Source: Niebla homalea (taxonomy: Eukaryota; Ascomycota; Lecanoromycetes; Lecanorales; Ramalinaceae). Taken from it: a stretch of 64,000 nt of DNA. Below, in pieces: positions 26,791 through 36,829 of this stretch. The stretch spans positions 248,001 to 312,000 of the forward strand of contig JAHGAU010000020.1 in the NCBI GenBank assembly GCA_019925105.1, given 5' to 3'. Position 1 is the first letter of the stretch. The number at the start of each line of letters is the position of its first letter. The notes under the pieces were generated by a model, which was not told the origin of the DNA, did no database searches, and was given only the letters and a program-made list of their open reading frames with translations. A program made the translations under genes and the position numbers.

Positions 26791-27264
26791 AAGGGCCTTA
26801 AAAGACGAGCTTTAGGGAGGTTATACCGTAAAAATAATAAAAGATTTTCTTAACGGTTATTTAATGCCCTTTATTAGGGTTAAATACGTAGCGTAATACT
26901 ACCGATACCGTATAGGCTATATTAAGTTTAATACTTATTATAATATATATAAGTAAGCCGATAGCGGACTAATATTTAAGCCGAAATTACTTTAAGGCGG
27001 TATACTTTTTATTAACCGGCTTAAGACGGGCATTTACGTCTATAAGGATAACTATACCGTTGCCCTTAAAGAAAAGATCGTTATATATATTGAATTAAGT
27101 AAGGACCTATTTAACGTAACTCTCTTAGTTAAGAGTTAAGGTTCGATTTTATCGATTACGGGTAATGCTTATACTTAAATATTAACTATATAGGCCCAGA
27201 TCGGACATCTTAAACTTCTTATTTAGTTGAGCCTTTAAATCGGTAATAGCCCGTTTATTAACTT

Positions 27265-27400
27265 CCACTATTAGGATATTATTGATATATACGGTAACGA
27301 TGGTATTAATATCCGGGTTTAGGAACACACTATAATCTTTATTAATATAACGGTAGCCGAGTTTCTTAAGGAATATAGAAAGGTATTAATATTAAATCCG
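27265..27400 (-). pseudogene. Copia reverse-transcriptase active-site relic
   Basis: The minus strand reads FLKKLGYRYINKDYSVFLN and then TIVTVYINNILI. Copia RTs have xLGYxxsxxDxSvFxn followed by TIvavYVDDilI. Both catalytic aspartates of YVDD are asparagine here (GAT/GAC to AAT), so the enzyme would be dead even if expressed. Confidence 0.9.
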
Positions 27401-29104
27401 GGGTGATTATTTAAGCCTATAGAGAGCTTTATTCAGTAGGTAAACCCGTCTTAAGCTATTATTAAAGCCCGTAAGTTAATAAATATAAATCTTTTTAAGG
27501 ATATTACCGTAAAAAAATGCTATTTTAACGTTTATTTACTTAATCTTTAAATCATATATAGCCGTTATAATAAAGAGGGCCTTATAGCTTATAGGCTTAA
27601 TAACCGTTATAAAGGTATTAAAGAAATCCAAGCCTTCCTTTTGTTGAAAGCCACGGATTACCCACCTGGCCTTATACCGGGTAATATTACCGTCCAGTCC
27701 ACGTTTATACTTATAGACCTATTTATTATCCAGCACGTTAATACCGGGAGGTGGATTTATTAGGATCCAGGTTTTATTCTTCTTTAAGGACTTAACTTTA
27801 TCTTTTATGGCGAGCTTTTATTTTATCTTACGGTATACGTTCTTTACGGCTTATATATAAATCGCAGGCTCGGTATAGTCCGTAAGGATCGCGGCTATAA
27901 GATATACGAGCGTTAATTAAAAGCCGGCGGCTTAATAATTAAAGTCCCGGTTACGCCGGTGGCTTAGGGTTATATTTTGGTTATATAAGCTTAAGTAAGT
28001 AAATCTAAAGATTTAATAAATTCTCTTAAAGACGGGTAATAATATAGAATTAAATTATAAGGACTAGGTAAGCCTAAGTCCGAGTCTATAAGGGTATATA
28101 TACCCGGAGATTCCTTTATAATATTACTATCGAAAGTGGATAAGGATAATATAAATAAGTCCTTTTTACTAATATTTTCCTTAACGATTATAAGTTTTAA
28201 GGTTATACGGGGCCTAAGTTACCTATCGGATATAAGTTCGGCTATATCCTTAGTAGTGATATCATCGGTTTTATCCGTAACGTCTATAATACGAGGGCCT
28301 TATATAATAGTAGTAGCCGGCTCGTTATCTACATTTTTATTATTACCGAAACGTATCCGTTTTAACGATAACTAGAAATCCACGGTAACTGTCTCCCCCT
28401 GTCTCGGTACTGAGTGACGAACCGGTAAGGGGTTATCGGCCTTACGTTTAGGCTAAACGGCCTTATCCTTTAGCCATTTAACGTAATTATAGCGTTAGAC
28501 CCGGTTATTCGGTATAAGCATTTTATAAACGTAATAGCCCTTAAAACCGATAAGGCGTCCTTTAACGGCCTTAATTTAGAATTTTATCCAGTTTATACCC
28601 GGAAGCTTACGCTTTTAATATATACCGCGTCGTTTAACCCTCTTAATAAAAGATTAATCGGGTTTCCCGAGATTTATAACCTGGTTTAATACGTTATAAG
28701 TACTTATAAACATTATATTATATATAAAGGCCGCTATAATAATAAGTTCGGTAATAAGAATACGCGGTAGGCCACTATTTAGTAGTATTATATAAGCCCG
28801 GGTGGTAAGGGTTTAACCTATTCGTTTAAAAATACCGTTTTATTAAGGGTTATAGGGTACCGTAGACTCCTATTAAATCCTTTTAGCGTACCGTTAATTA
28901 TTAAATTAGAACCCGCTATATATATTATTATCGTTAATATATAGGCGGCGGATAGAACGGTCTAAGTAATGGATTCTTTTTATATAGCCTTAAAAAGCCC
29001 TAAGAACCGTCTCGCATGAGGAGTCTGGTAGTAAGGCTATATAAACGACTTTAATAACGTCTTTAGTAAAAGTAACGACCTACTTATAATCGGCTTTTAT
29101 ACTA

Positions 29105-29240
29105 TTAATAGGGCTAATTAAATCAGAATGAATAAGCTCGTTTTAATAGGTATTAAGCTTAATATAACCTTTACTCAACTTAAGCTTTATTCGTATCTCC
29201 GTATAGACGACGTACTTATAGTCCCTTAACAGATTTAATA
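29105..29240 (-). pseudogene. Copia integrase core start relic
   Basis: The minus strand reads NELIHSDLISPI at about 29107-29140, matching the integrase signature (E)xIHsDlcGPi that carries the first catalytic aspartate. The next readable block, ADYKxVVTFTKD, corresponds to the gyrYvvtFtDD segment. Confidence 0.8.
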
Positions 29241-30949
29241 GGTTAAAAAGGTCGATACCGGTTACCGTTTCCGGCAAGAGCTTAATGTTTTGCTCCCCTA
29301 TATACCCCGTTACCTTATACCAGTATTTTAGGGTTTCTTAATTTACGGGAATAACATATAGGGCCACGGGTGTTAAATTATTAATAACTTTAATGTCGAC
29401 TTTAAGGAGGTAAAGGGCCGCCGGTAAGAGTTTTATAAAGATACCGTTACGGCCGATAGATATACTTAAATCCTCTAGGTCGTTACTCCACTTAAAGGGA
29501 TAACCGGCTCGTTATAGTTATCCGGGGCTAATAAGATTAAAGGTATTATTAAGGATAAAAAGGACGTTATAAATGATTAAATTACGGACGCCTTCGTTAA
29601 ACTAGTATAAGATTTTAACGACTTTAATATAGGTAGCATTCCTTCCCCCGGAAAAGCCTTTAATAATAATAAGCTCGGGGAAAAGCTCCTTACGGATAAA
29701 GATACGGCTATCACCGACGATATAATTCGTATAGCCGGTATTAAAGATATAAATAATAAGAACAGATATATTTATAGCTAAATATACCTGGTAATCCCGG
29801 TAAATAACGGGCGGTAAAACCGGTATAACGACGGTAACGTACGTAAAAGCCAGGTTTATTAAGGCCTTAGCCCCCGAAGGGGCTTTATATTCCTTATCCT
29901 TAGACTTATCGTTACCCTTATTATTGCCTTTATTACCGTTATTACCGCCGTTACCGCGGCGCCAACGTTTTTAATCGTTACCGGTACCTATGTTATTATT
30001 ATTATTATTGTTACGGCGCCTATTGTTATTACTATAAGTCGATTCATTATGCCCGTAGGGTAAGCGATAGCCGGTAACGATATAAAAACGTCTCTTTTAT
30101 AAGACCTTAACGTAGTGGCTTTAACGGATACCGAACTACGGAGGAATACGGAGCGGAGTGAAATTGTTCAGGCGGACATCGTCCCGGAAGCGTGGATCGG
30201 TAGTAGTGGCCGTAAAGGCCATAGTATTAAACGTAAACGTCCTATTTAAGGCTTTATATTAAAGAAACCGGTTAATAGTATAGGTGAATACGTATTTTAA
30301 AACGTTAATATTATTATCGGCCGTTTAAAACGGTTTATATTTATCGTTATATTGGTTAATATAGGCTTTATACTCCGGGCCGAGGCTTTTATAGAACTGT
30401 TAAATAAGTACGTTATTATTAATAATAACCGTACCTTAGAAATTCTATAATTCATTAAAAAGATCTTAATATTTATTGTAATACTTATTTGGATCTAAAT
30501 ATTAATTAAGGGTAAGGAAGGTAAAGCGCTTAAGGGTTAACGCGAAATAACCTAAGCCCTTAAGCTAATACCGAGTATAAAGGGTATTCCACGTTACTTT
30601 AATATTCTTAATATTCTTAATAATATATTAATTAATCCCTTTAGTCCTTATACGGATTACGGCACAGGTTATGGAGTGCCCTTAATCGTAGGTATCTTGG
30701 GCCTTTATAAGCTTATTACCCTTAAGAGTATCGGTCTTAGTAGGGCGTAAGCTGGAATCTGTAATCTAATAGTTAAGCCGGGTAAGCTCGAGCCTCTTAC
30801 TTATCTTACGTTCCTATGTAATATACCTAAGGTTATCCTTAAGCTTAATAACCTTATTAAAGGTACCGGCAATCTTAAAGGGATCGGATATAATAATAAT
30901 AATAATAATGGTAATAATAATAGTAATAATTTAGCTTAAAGATTAAAGA

Positions 30950-31975
30950 AATCTTTATCGCTAAGGGGCGACGGGATTATAACTGATAATACTAAGCCCT
31001 TAAATAAGGATAACTTAGATGGCGATAATAGTAAATAATACTTTAAGTCGTTATCCTCTAAGACTATAGCTTTCCTGAATAATATACGTATAAAACGGAA
31101 CGTCTTATAAAGTAAACGGTAACGGGCCCGGAGTTTCTTTTTATTTAACGAGAACCGTATTTTAAAGGCTAATAATAAATAATAGAACTTCTTAATTTTA
31201 ACAGACTATCTAAGGCGTAAAGCTTATGGAGTATATATAATACGCCGGGCAAAGGAACGTTATTTAGGGATAGATAATTTAATTACGGGCTAAAGTAATA
31301 GAACGTATAGATCAGGATAATCGATATATTCTTGGTAATCTTAATAATAATGAAAATCTTGGTAAAAAGCCTTTAGAAATAGAGCTATAATTGATTTAAG
31401 CCTTAATAGTTTTAATAAAGAGGAAAAAGCCTTGGAAGTAAGTATTTTACTTCTCTTTATACTTAAACTTTAGTACGGTAATTAAAGTAAACTTTAATAT
31501 AGGGCTAGAATAATAATAGCTTAAATTAAGTAATTAACTTAATTAAGAGGCTAAGTATATACGATAATAGGCTTTATAAGCCGCTTTAATCGCCTTAATA
31601 ATAAATAAACGTTTCCCCCTGTTCTTTAAGGGTATTAGCGCGTTTATTAAGGATCCGCCGATCCAACGGCTTTATAGGTACTACTATACTTTTATAGCGT
31701 ACGCGTAGATCGGTATATAGGGCTATTATACCCTACGGTCTACGTATAATAATGGTTTTAAGCTGGGTAGCGTCCCAGCCTTTTCATTTTCCGTCTTAGC
31801 CTCCTTATTTTCGGGTAATTAAGGCTTAAATCGATAGGACTGCTAAGTAACTATAGTAGTTATAGTAATAATAAAAGCCGTTGCGATGCTGGCGGAGCGA
31901 TAATGCGGCTCTTAAGGTGTTTAAGCTATCGTTACTAAGGCTTGCTAATTACTGAGCGTAGTGGTGAGTATATAA
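30950..31975 (-). other. Long untranslated-looking leader of the Copia element
   Basis: About 1 kb separates the primer site from the first gag homology (the start shared with the 18500-18590 fragment). I find no family-typical domain here. It may hold an intact-length 5' UTR, an extra decayed ORF or a captured segment. Confidence 0.45.
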
Positions 31976-31990
31976 GCCGGGCTCATAACC
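31976..31990 (-). promoter_or_regulatory. Copia primer-binding site (initiator-Met half-tRNA type)
   Basis: Immediately inside the 5' LTR the minus strand reads GGTTATGAGCCCGG. Its complement, CCGGGCTCATAACC, matches the anticodon arm of initiator methionine tRNA, whose loop contains CTCATAA. Copia of Drosophila primes from an internal half-tRNA of this kind instead of the 3' CCA end. Confidence 0.8.
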
Positions 31991-32128
31991 TGTTAAAATG
32001 GTAGGGTATTACTTGCTTAGTTAAGTGCTATGTAAGGTGTTAAGCGATACTTATCTATAAGAAGTCCAGGAAGTAGGCTAGTCCCCTTTTGGTAATAGCC
32101 GAGGTCTTTGCCTTCTGCACTTCTAACA
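31991..32128 (-). repeat. Copia 5' LTR
   Basis: 138 bp. On the minus strand it starts TGTTAGAAGTGCAG and ends TTTTAACA, giving TG...CA termini and a TGTTA/TAACA inverted end. It is followed by the AAAGC duplication. Confidence 0.93.
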
Positions 32129-32133
32129 AAAGC
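32129..32133. repeat. Copia target-site duplication AAAGC (right)
   Basis: The mate of 25932-25936. Confidence 0.9.
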
Positions 32134-33691
32134 TGCGGAGTACGGAGCTACGGAGCCCAGTATCTGAACGACTAAGTATCTTAACGATTAAAATAAAGTA
32201 TTTAATAGATAAGACGCTGGCTGATAATAATTAATAGTATTAACCAGGCTATTATTATTATATTATAAATATGGTATATATATAGGTATAGTATTTGGAT
32301 ATAAAGTGTATAATAAGTAATTCTACCTAAGGACAGGCAGGCTTTAAGGACTATATCCTCTATCTAAGATACTAGTATTAGTCCTATACATAGTAGATAC
32401 ATGCGTATGCTTATGCCGTAACACTTTATCTGCTATATTATTAATATAATTTATTTAGACCTTTAAATTTTAAAATTTATTAATAAAGCTTTCATTAACC
32501 TAAATAAAGATAATTAAATTACGGTTTTTAAAGCCGAATTAAGAAATATAAAATAATAAAAAATTTAAGAACTCTTTTTAATTTTTTAAAGTATAAAGCT
32601 TCTGTTAGGACGTTAGGTCTTTATTTTTAAATTTAATTAAATAAAAGAAATTATTCTTTATAAAATAAAGCAAATAATTAAAAACTTCAAATAACAATAG
32701 GGTAAAGACTACCTCTTTACCTTTTTTGGAGTTATTAAGTTAATAAGTTAATAAGTTAACGTCTTCTTTTAACCATTTATACTAAAGAACGATTTGAAGT
32801 TTAAGGTTATTAATGTTACCTTTACCTTTTAAAGGGTTTATTGGAAAAAGGTATATAAATAAAATAACCTTATAGCTTTAAAAAAAAAAAAAAGAATAAA
32901 AAGAAACTGATTTACTTCTTACGTAAAGCTTTATATCGCTTAAGTAGAATAAGTACTATTGGAGTAATACATTACTTTATAAAAGGTCCTCAAGGCTTTA
33001 AAATTTATATATATTATTAAAGATTATTGAGTTTTTATATATAAAGATAAAAACGTTACTTTAATTATTTATATTAATAACATCCGTATTACCGTAAAGA
33101 TTAGATAAGTAATTTAATAATTTAAATTAACTCTTAAAAAGTATTTCCGTATTAAAGAATTTAACAACGTTTTATAACATTTAAGGATAAACATTGTTTA
33201 TAATTATCTTAATCGCATTATATATATTATGTAATCTATATATATTAAACGATTAATCAAATAATTAAATATAAAAATCTATAATAAGGCCGGTTTATAA
33301 TTAAAGCCTTAATATCGTATAAAACTAAGTTTTACCTTAAAAAAGGTATTTAATAAATACTATACTTTTAGCGAGGAATAAGAAACGTATATTTTACTTA
33401 TAAGTTTTATTTAATAAGTCGTATAAAAAATACGTCTTAATACATTATACTCAGTTAATAAGTTAAGTAGCTTTACGCTTAATTTAATTAAGGCTTATAT
33501 TAATATTCTTAAGTATATAATTAAATATCTTAATAATATTTATAATATCAGGATTTATATATGTTTTATTAATAAATAAAATAAGAAACTAATAAAAGTC
33601 TTAAACGGCTTTTATATAAATGTTAAGGATATATTGTGATTAATAAGTAGATATATCTTTTATTATTAAAATAAGCTTATTAATACTTATT
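32134..33691. other. AT-rich DNA, no gene recognised
   Basis: 1.5 kb between the Copia element and the putative solo LTR. The first 300 bp or so retain CpA/TpG (for example around 32310-32420) and the remainder is RIP-like. No conserved protein motif was found on either strand. Confidence 0.4.
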
Positions 33692-33857
33692 TGTTGGTGT
33701 ATGGACCAAAAAGTGTGATAATGTATGAATGATGATTCTACCTGAAGAATGGGAGCATCATAAGGATGCCTGTCCTCTACGTACAAAGGGTGTCCTACAC
33801 CTATCAATGCTCCCATGCATATATGCTGCAAATAATGTTATTCTTATTAATAAACCA
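33692..33857. mobile_element. Possible solo LTR or MITE (166 bp)
   Basis: A little-mutated island beginning TGTTGGTGTATGGACC and ending AATAAACCA, flanked by TTATT on both sides (33687-33691 and 33858-33862). It contains an internal imperfect inverted repeat (GGGAGCATCATAAGG...ATCAATGCTCCC). The flanking AT-rich pentamer could match by chance and no second copy is seen in the window. Short open frames crossing it (33640-33831 minus, 33766-33999 plus) are not supported as genes. Confidence 0.4.
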
Positions 33858-34367
33858 TTATTATTATCTCGTTTATAAAATCGGAATATATACGGCCTAT
33901 AAAGCTATTTATAAAGTACTTTTTTTTAATTTATTCTTAAATAAAATAAGTTACAATAATAACAATATTAAATCAATTACCTTTGATATTAATAATTAAG
34001 CGGCGATAAGGATTATTAATAAACTTTTTAATTATAAGAAATAATATTTAAAACTTATAAGTTTATTTTTAAATAAATTTCGTTTAAGCTATAAACGCTA
34101 AATATCCTTATTAAGTTATTTAGGCTTATAGATATCGGCCTTACATAGATATTATTAGGATTAAAGGCGATACCGGCCTATAAATAATAATATTACCATC
34201 TTTAATAAAGGGAGTATTAAAGGTATTAAAGACGGCTTATAGGTAAGCACGTATATATCGCGTATAAATAGAAAAATGTAATATATTTATAAGTACTTAA
34301 CCGTATATCTTAATACGTTAAATAAATAGCTGTAAGTAGAACTTTATCTTCCTGCACTCCTCTTATA
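33858..34367. other. AT-rich spacer
   Basis: About 500 bp of RIP-like DNA with no gene or recognised element. Confidence 0.4.
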
Positions 34368-35732
34368 TACAGTATTAGGACAAAAAAAGTTGCCGAGGGA
34401 GAATTTACTGAAATTACACCAAAAAAGATATATTTTCCAACAGCTTATAACTTAATAATAACTTAATAAATAAAGCTTAAATTAATTTATATAGTAGTCT
34501 ATATAGTATTATAGTTTATCTATATACAATTAACTATATACGATACCTATTAATACCGTATATATTACCCTTTAACCTTAATTATTACTTTAATACGCCT
34601 CTTTATACCCTTAACAAGCCCTTTAAGTAAAGTTTTTAAAATAAGGTACTATAATCTCTTAAGAGTTATATATAGTTCTTTAAGCTTCTTTTTAAGTATA
34701 AGGCTATTTTTTTTTGGCCTTTAAGTTTAATATAAAAACGATTCTTTTTAATTACCGCTATAAATACTTAATCGGATTTAAGTCCGGTAAGTATAATAAT
34801 TAAACGAAGATCTTAATCTTATTATTACGGAATTAAGCCATAACTTTATAAGTTTCATATATAAATATATTATCCTATATAAATAATATACTATTTTAAT
34901 ATAATAAGGGTAATTAATCCTTAAGAACCCTAATATAAATTTCCGCGGTATATCCTTTTTTTTGGCCGTTTTATTACGAGTTATTTATATTAAATCGGCT
35001 TTATTTTCTATTAAAAAATACACTAGATTATAATTAAGGGTATTTTACCTTTATTATATAACTAAATTATATTTGTATACTATTTTTAATTAAGCCGGTA
35101 TATAAAAGATTTATTAACGCTTAAATCCGGATCTTATCTTTATAGAATACTTATTATTTTGAATCATTTTACTTTACTCTTTTAAACCTTAGTCTTTTCT
35201 GGCTTAATATTATATTAACCTGGCCTTTATTATAGCTTTAATAAATAACGGACGTTTTTTAATTTTTCATTTGGTTATCTTATATCTCTTTAAAATCCGG
35301 TATATAACTTTACGGTTTAATCCCCTTTTAATAATATTTTATATTTATTAATAAGTGAGTTTAAGGTTAATCCTAATAATTTATATAATATACTTTTCTT
35401 ATTAAATAGTGATTCTTTTAGGCCGGTTTAAGCCCTTTTTCTTATAATAAGTATAACGTAAAGAGTTCTTAATAAAGGAGCGTTTTACGGTGGAAGGCAG
35501 GATCCTTAAGTCGCGCTTAATATCCTACTAAGTATCCTATATACGGCGTTTAAAGATATCCTCTCTTTATAAGGGAGTAAATTATAGCTGGATTACCGTC
35601 CGCTGCGATTTAAGGGTTCTGGGTGTTATAATAATAAGTTTATAAGCTTATAAAGTAAATAGATTCATAGAAAGGGTAAAGACGCGTCGCGGAAATACCC
35701 CGTATGGCAACTTTTTTTGTCCCAAAACTGTA
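34368..35732 (-). mobile_element. Tc1/mariner-type DNA transposon, RIP-mutated
   Basis: The element body is 34370-35730 (1361 bp). Left end CAGTATTAGGACAAAAAAAG and right end, inverted, CAGTTTTGGGACAAAAAAAG form matching terminal inverted repeats that continue into GTTGCC. The TA dinucleotide flanks both sides (34368-34369 and 35731-35732), the hallmark target duplication of the superfamily. On the minus strand at about 34765-34800 the sequence reads YLPDLNPIKYL, corresponding to the (S)PDLNPIExL motif around the last catalytic residue of Tc1 transposases; the E is K here. The frame is broken by many stops. The transposase N-terminal DNA-binding region would lie near 35300-35600. Length and ends fit a complete but dead copy. 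Confidence 0.88.
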
Positions 35733-35769
35733 GCTTTCAATCAATGGACATATTGCTACCAATATAACA

Positions 35770-36120
35770 GTGGTGAGTAAGGGTGGTGAGTGAGGGTGGT
35801 TAGTGAGGGTGGTGAGTAAGGGTGGTGAGTAAGGGTGATAGGTGGTAAGGGTAGTAAGTGAGGGTGGTAAGTAGTGAGGGTAGTAAGTGGTAAAGATGGT
35901 AGGTGGTAAAGGTAGTAGGTTGTAAAGGTGGTAGGTTGTAAAGGTGGTAAGTGGTAAAGGTAATAAGTAAAAGTGCAGGTGCAGCTGCTAAGGTAAGTAC
36001 GGGGGCAAGTGCCGGGGTAAGTACGTGTGGCAAGTGAAGTAATAAGTAAAGGTAATAAGTAGTAACGGTAATAAGGGGTAAAGTAATAAGTAATAATAAT
36101 AAGTAAATAACGGTAATAAA
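35770..36120. repeat. Degenerating GGTGAGTRAGGGTGGT minisatellite
   Basis: Tandem repeats of a GGTGAGT(G/A)AGGGTGGT-like unit run from about 35770. They decay rightwards into GGTAGTAAGT, GGTAATAAGT and finally AATAATAAGT variants. The unit resembles the minisatellite arms of the fold-back element at 51628-52828. The 77-residue minus-strand frame at 35800-36033 is only translated repeat. Confidence 0.8.
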
Positions 36121-36269
36121 TAAAAAGAGTAAATAGAATTAAGTTATTATATGTAAATAGTTTAATAAAATATAGGATTTAAAATTAACGGAAATATTCC
36201 GCGTATTAAAGGTTTAATTATAAGCTTAAAAAACGCTTAACTTAAAACCTAAAACCGGTTTTAAAACGT

Positions 36270-36373
36270 TTTAAATCCACTTTAAACCCACCTTAAATCC
36301 ACCTCGAACCCACCTCGAACCTACCTTGGACCTATTTTAAACCCAGCTAGAACCTCGAACCAGATTAAACCCA
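36270..36373. repeat. ACCTCGAACCC-type minisatellite
   Basis: About nine imperfect copies of a 10-12 bp unit (AACCCACCTCG and variants such as AAATCCACCTT). The C-to-T variants between units look like RIP damage. Confidence 0.7.
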
Positions 36374-36433
36374 TTTTTTCCCGGTTATTTATTAAGCTTT
36401 AAAATTCTGGGGTGGTCCCTTAAGTATACGTAT

Positions 36434-36555
36434 TTATCAGACGTATAGACGCATGAGAATGGATGATATATATATAGATTGGATATAATCTATTTAAGAA
36501 GCATAGTACTATTTATATAAAATACCCGGGTAATATAAGATATACGGCCAGATAA
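36434..36555 (+). repeat. Anonymous dispersed repeat of about 120 bp, copy 1
   Basis: Aligns in the same orientation with 47408-47530. Shared blocks are TATATAAAATACCC and AATATAAGATATACGGC near the right end. It may be an LTR fragment, but no partner or target duplication is visible. Confidence 0.65.
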
Positions 36556-36829
36556 TAATATTTATACTTAAGTTAATATACCTTTTTAAGATTATAATGT
36601 TATTACAATAATAATATAGATCCTAAATACTTTTATTATAGCCACCTTTGAATTATTAATATATTATAATTATTATAAGTAAAAAGTACGTTTTAAATTT
36701 AAAGTTAAAAAATTAAGAAAAATCGGTAACTTTAAAAATAATAATGATAAGACTTTCATATTTTAAGCTATTCCGGAGCTTTATATATACTCAATTAAGC
36801 TCTAAGTATTAACTTAAATAATTTTATTG

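Larger units (their letters stand above)
25937..32128 (-). mobile_element. Complete Ty1/Copia LTR retrotransposon, inactivated
   Basis: A 6.19-kb element with 138-bp LTRs at both ends, 5-bp duplications and gag-pol order consistent with Ty1/Copia (integrase before RT). Reading the minus strand from right to left there is: the 5' LTR (31991-32128); a primer site (31976-31990); an unusually long leader of about 1 kb; gag (about 30900-29750) with a degraded zinc-knuckle-like region near 30030-30070; protease; integrase with an IHSDL motif at about 29113-29135; RT with VYINNILI at 27269-27292, where Copia elements have YVDD; and RNase H with GYTDLNYAS...STSGYIF at about 26713-26785. D-to-N substitutions in the catalytic motifs are the changes RIP makes. 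It is less AT-rich than the LINEs, suggesting later insertion or fewer RIP rounds. Stops throughout make it inactive. Confidence 0.93.

Noticed and set aside
28136..28375. 79-residue plus-strand open frame
   Set aside because: It lies antisense inside the Copia pol region and matches the shadow of that coding sequence.
35770..36120. Telomere-like or subtelomeric repeat
   Set aside because: The unit (GGTGAGTGAGGGTGGT) is not TTAGGG-like and lies internal to transposon-rich DNA.
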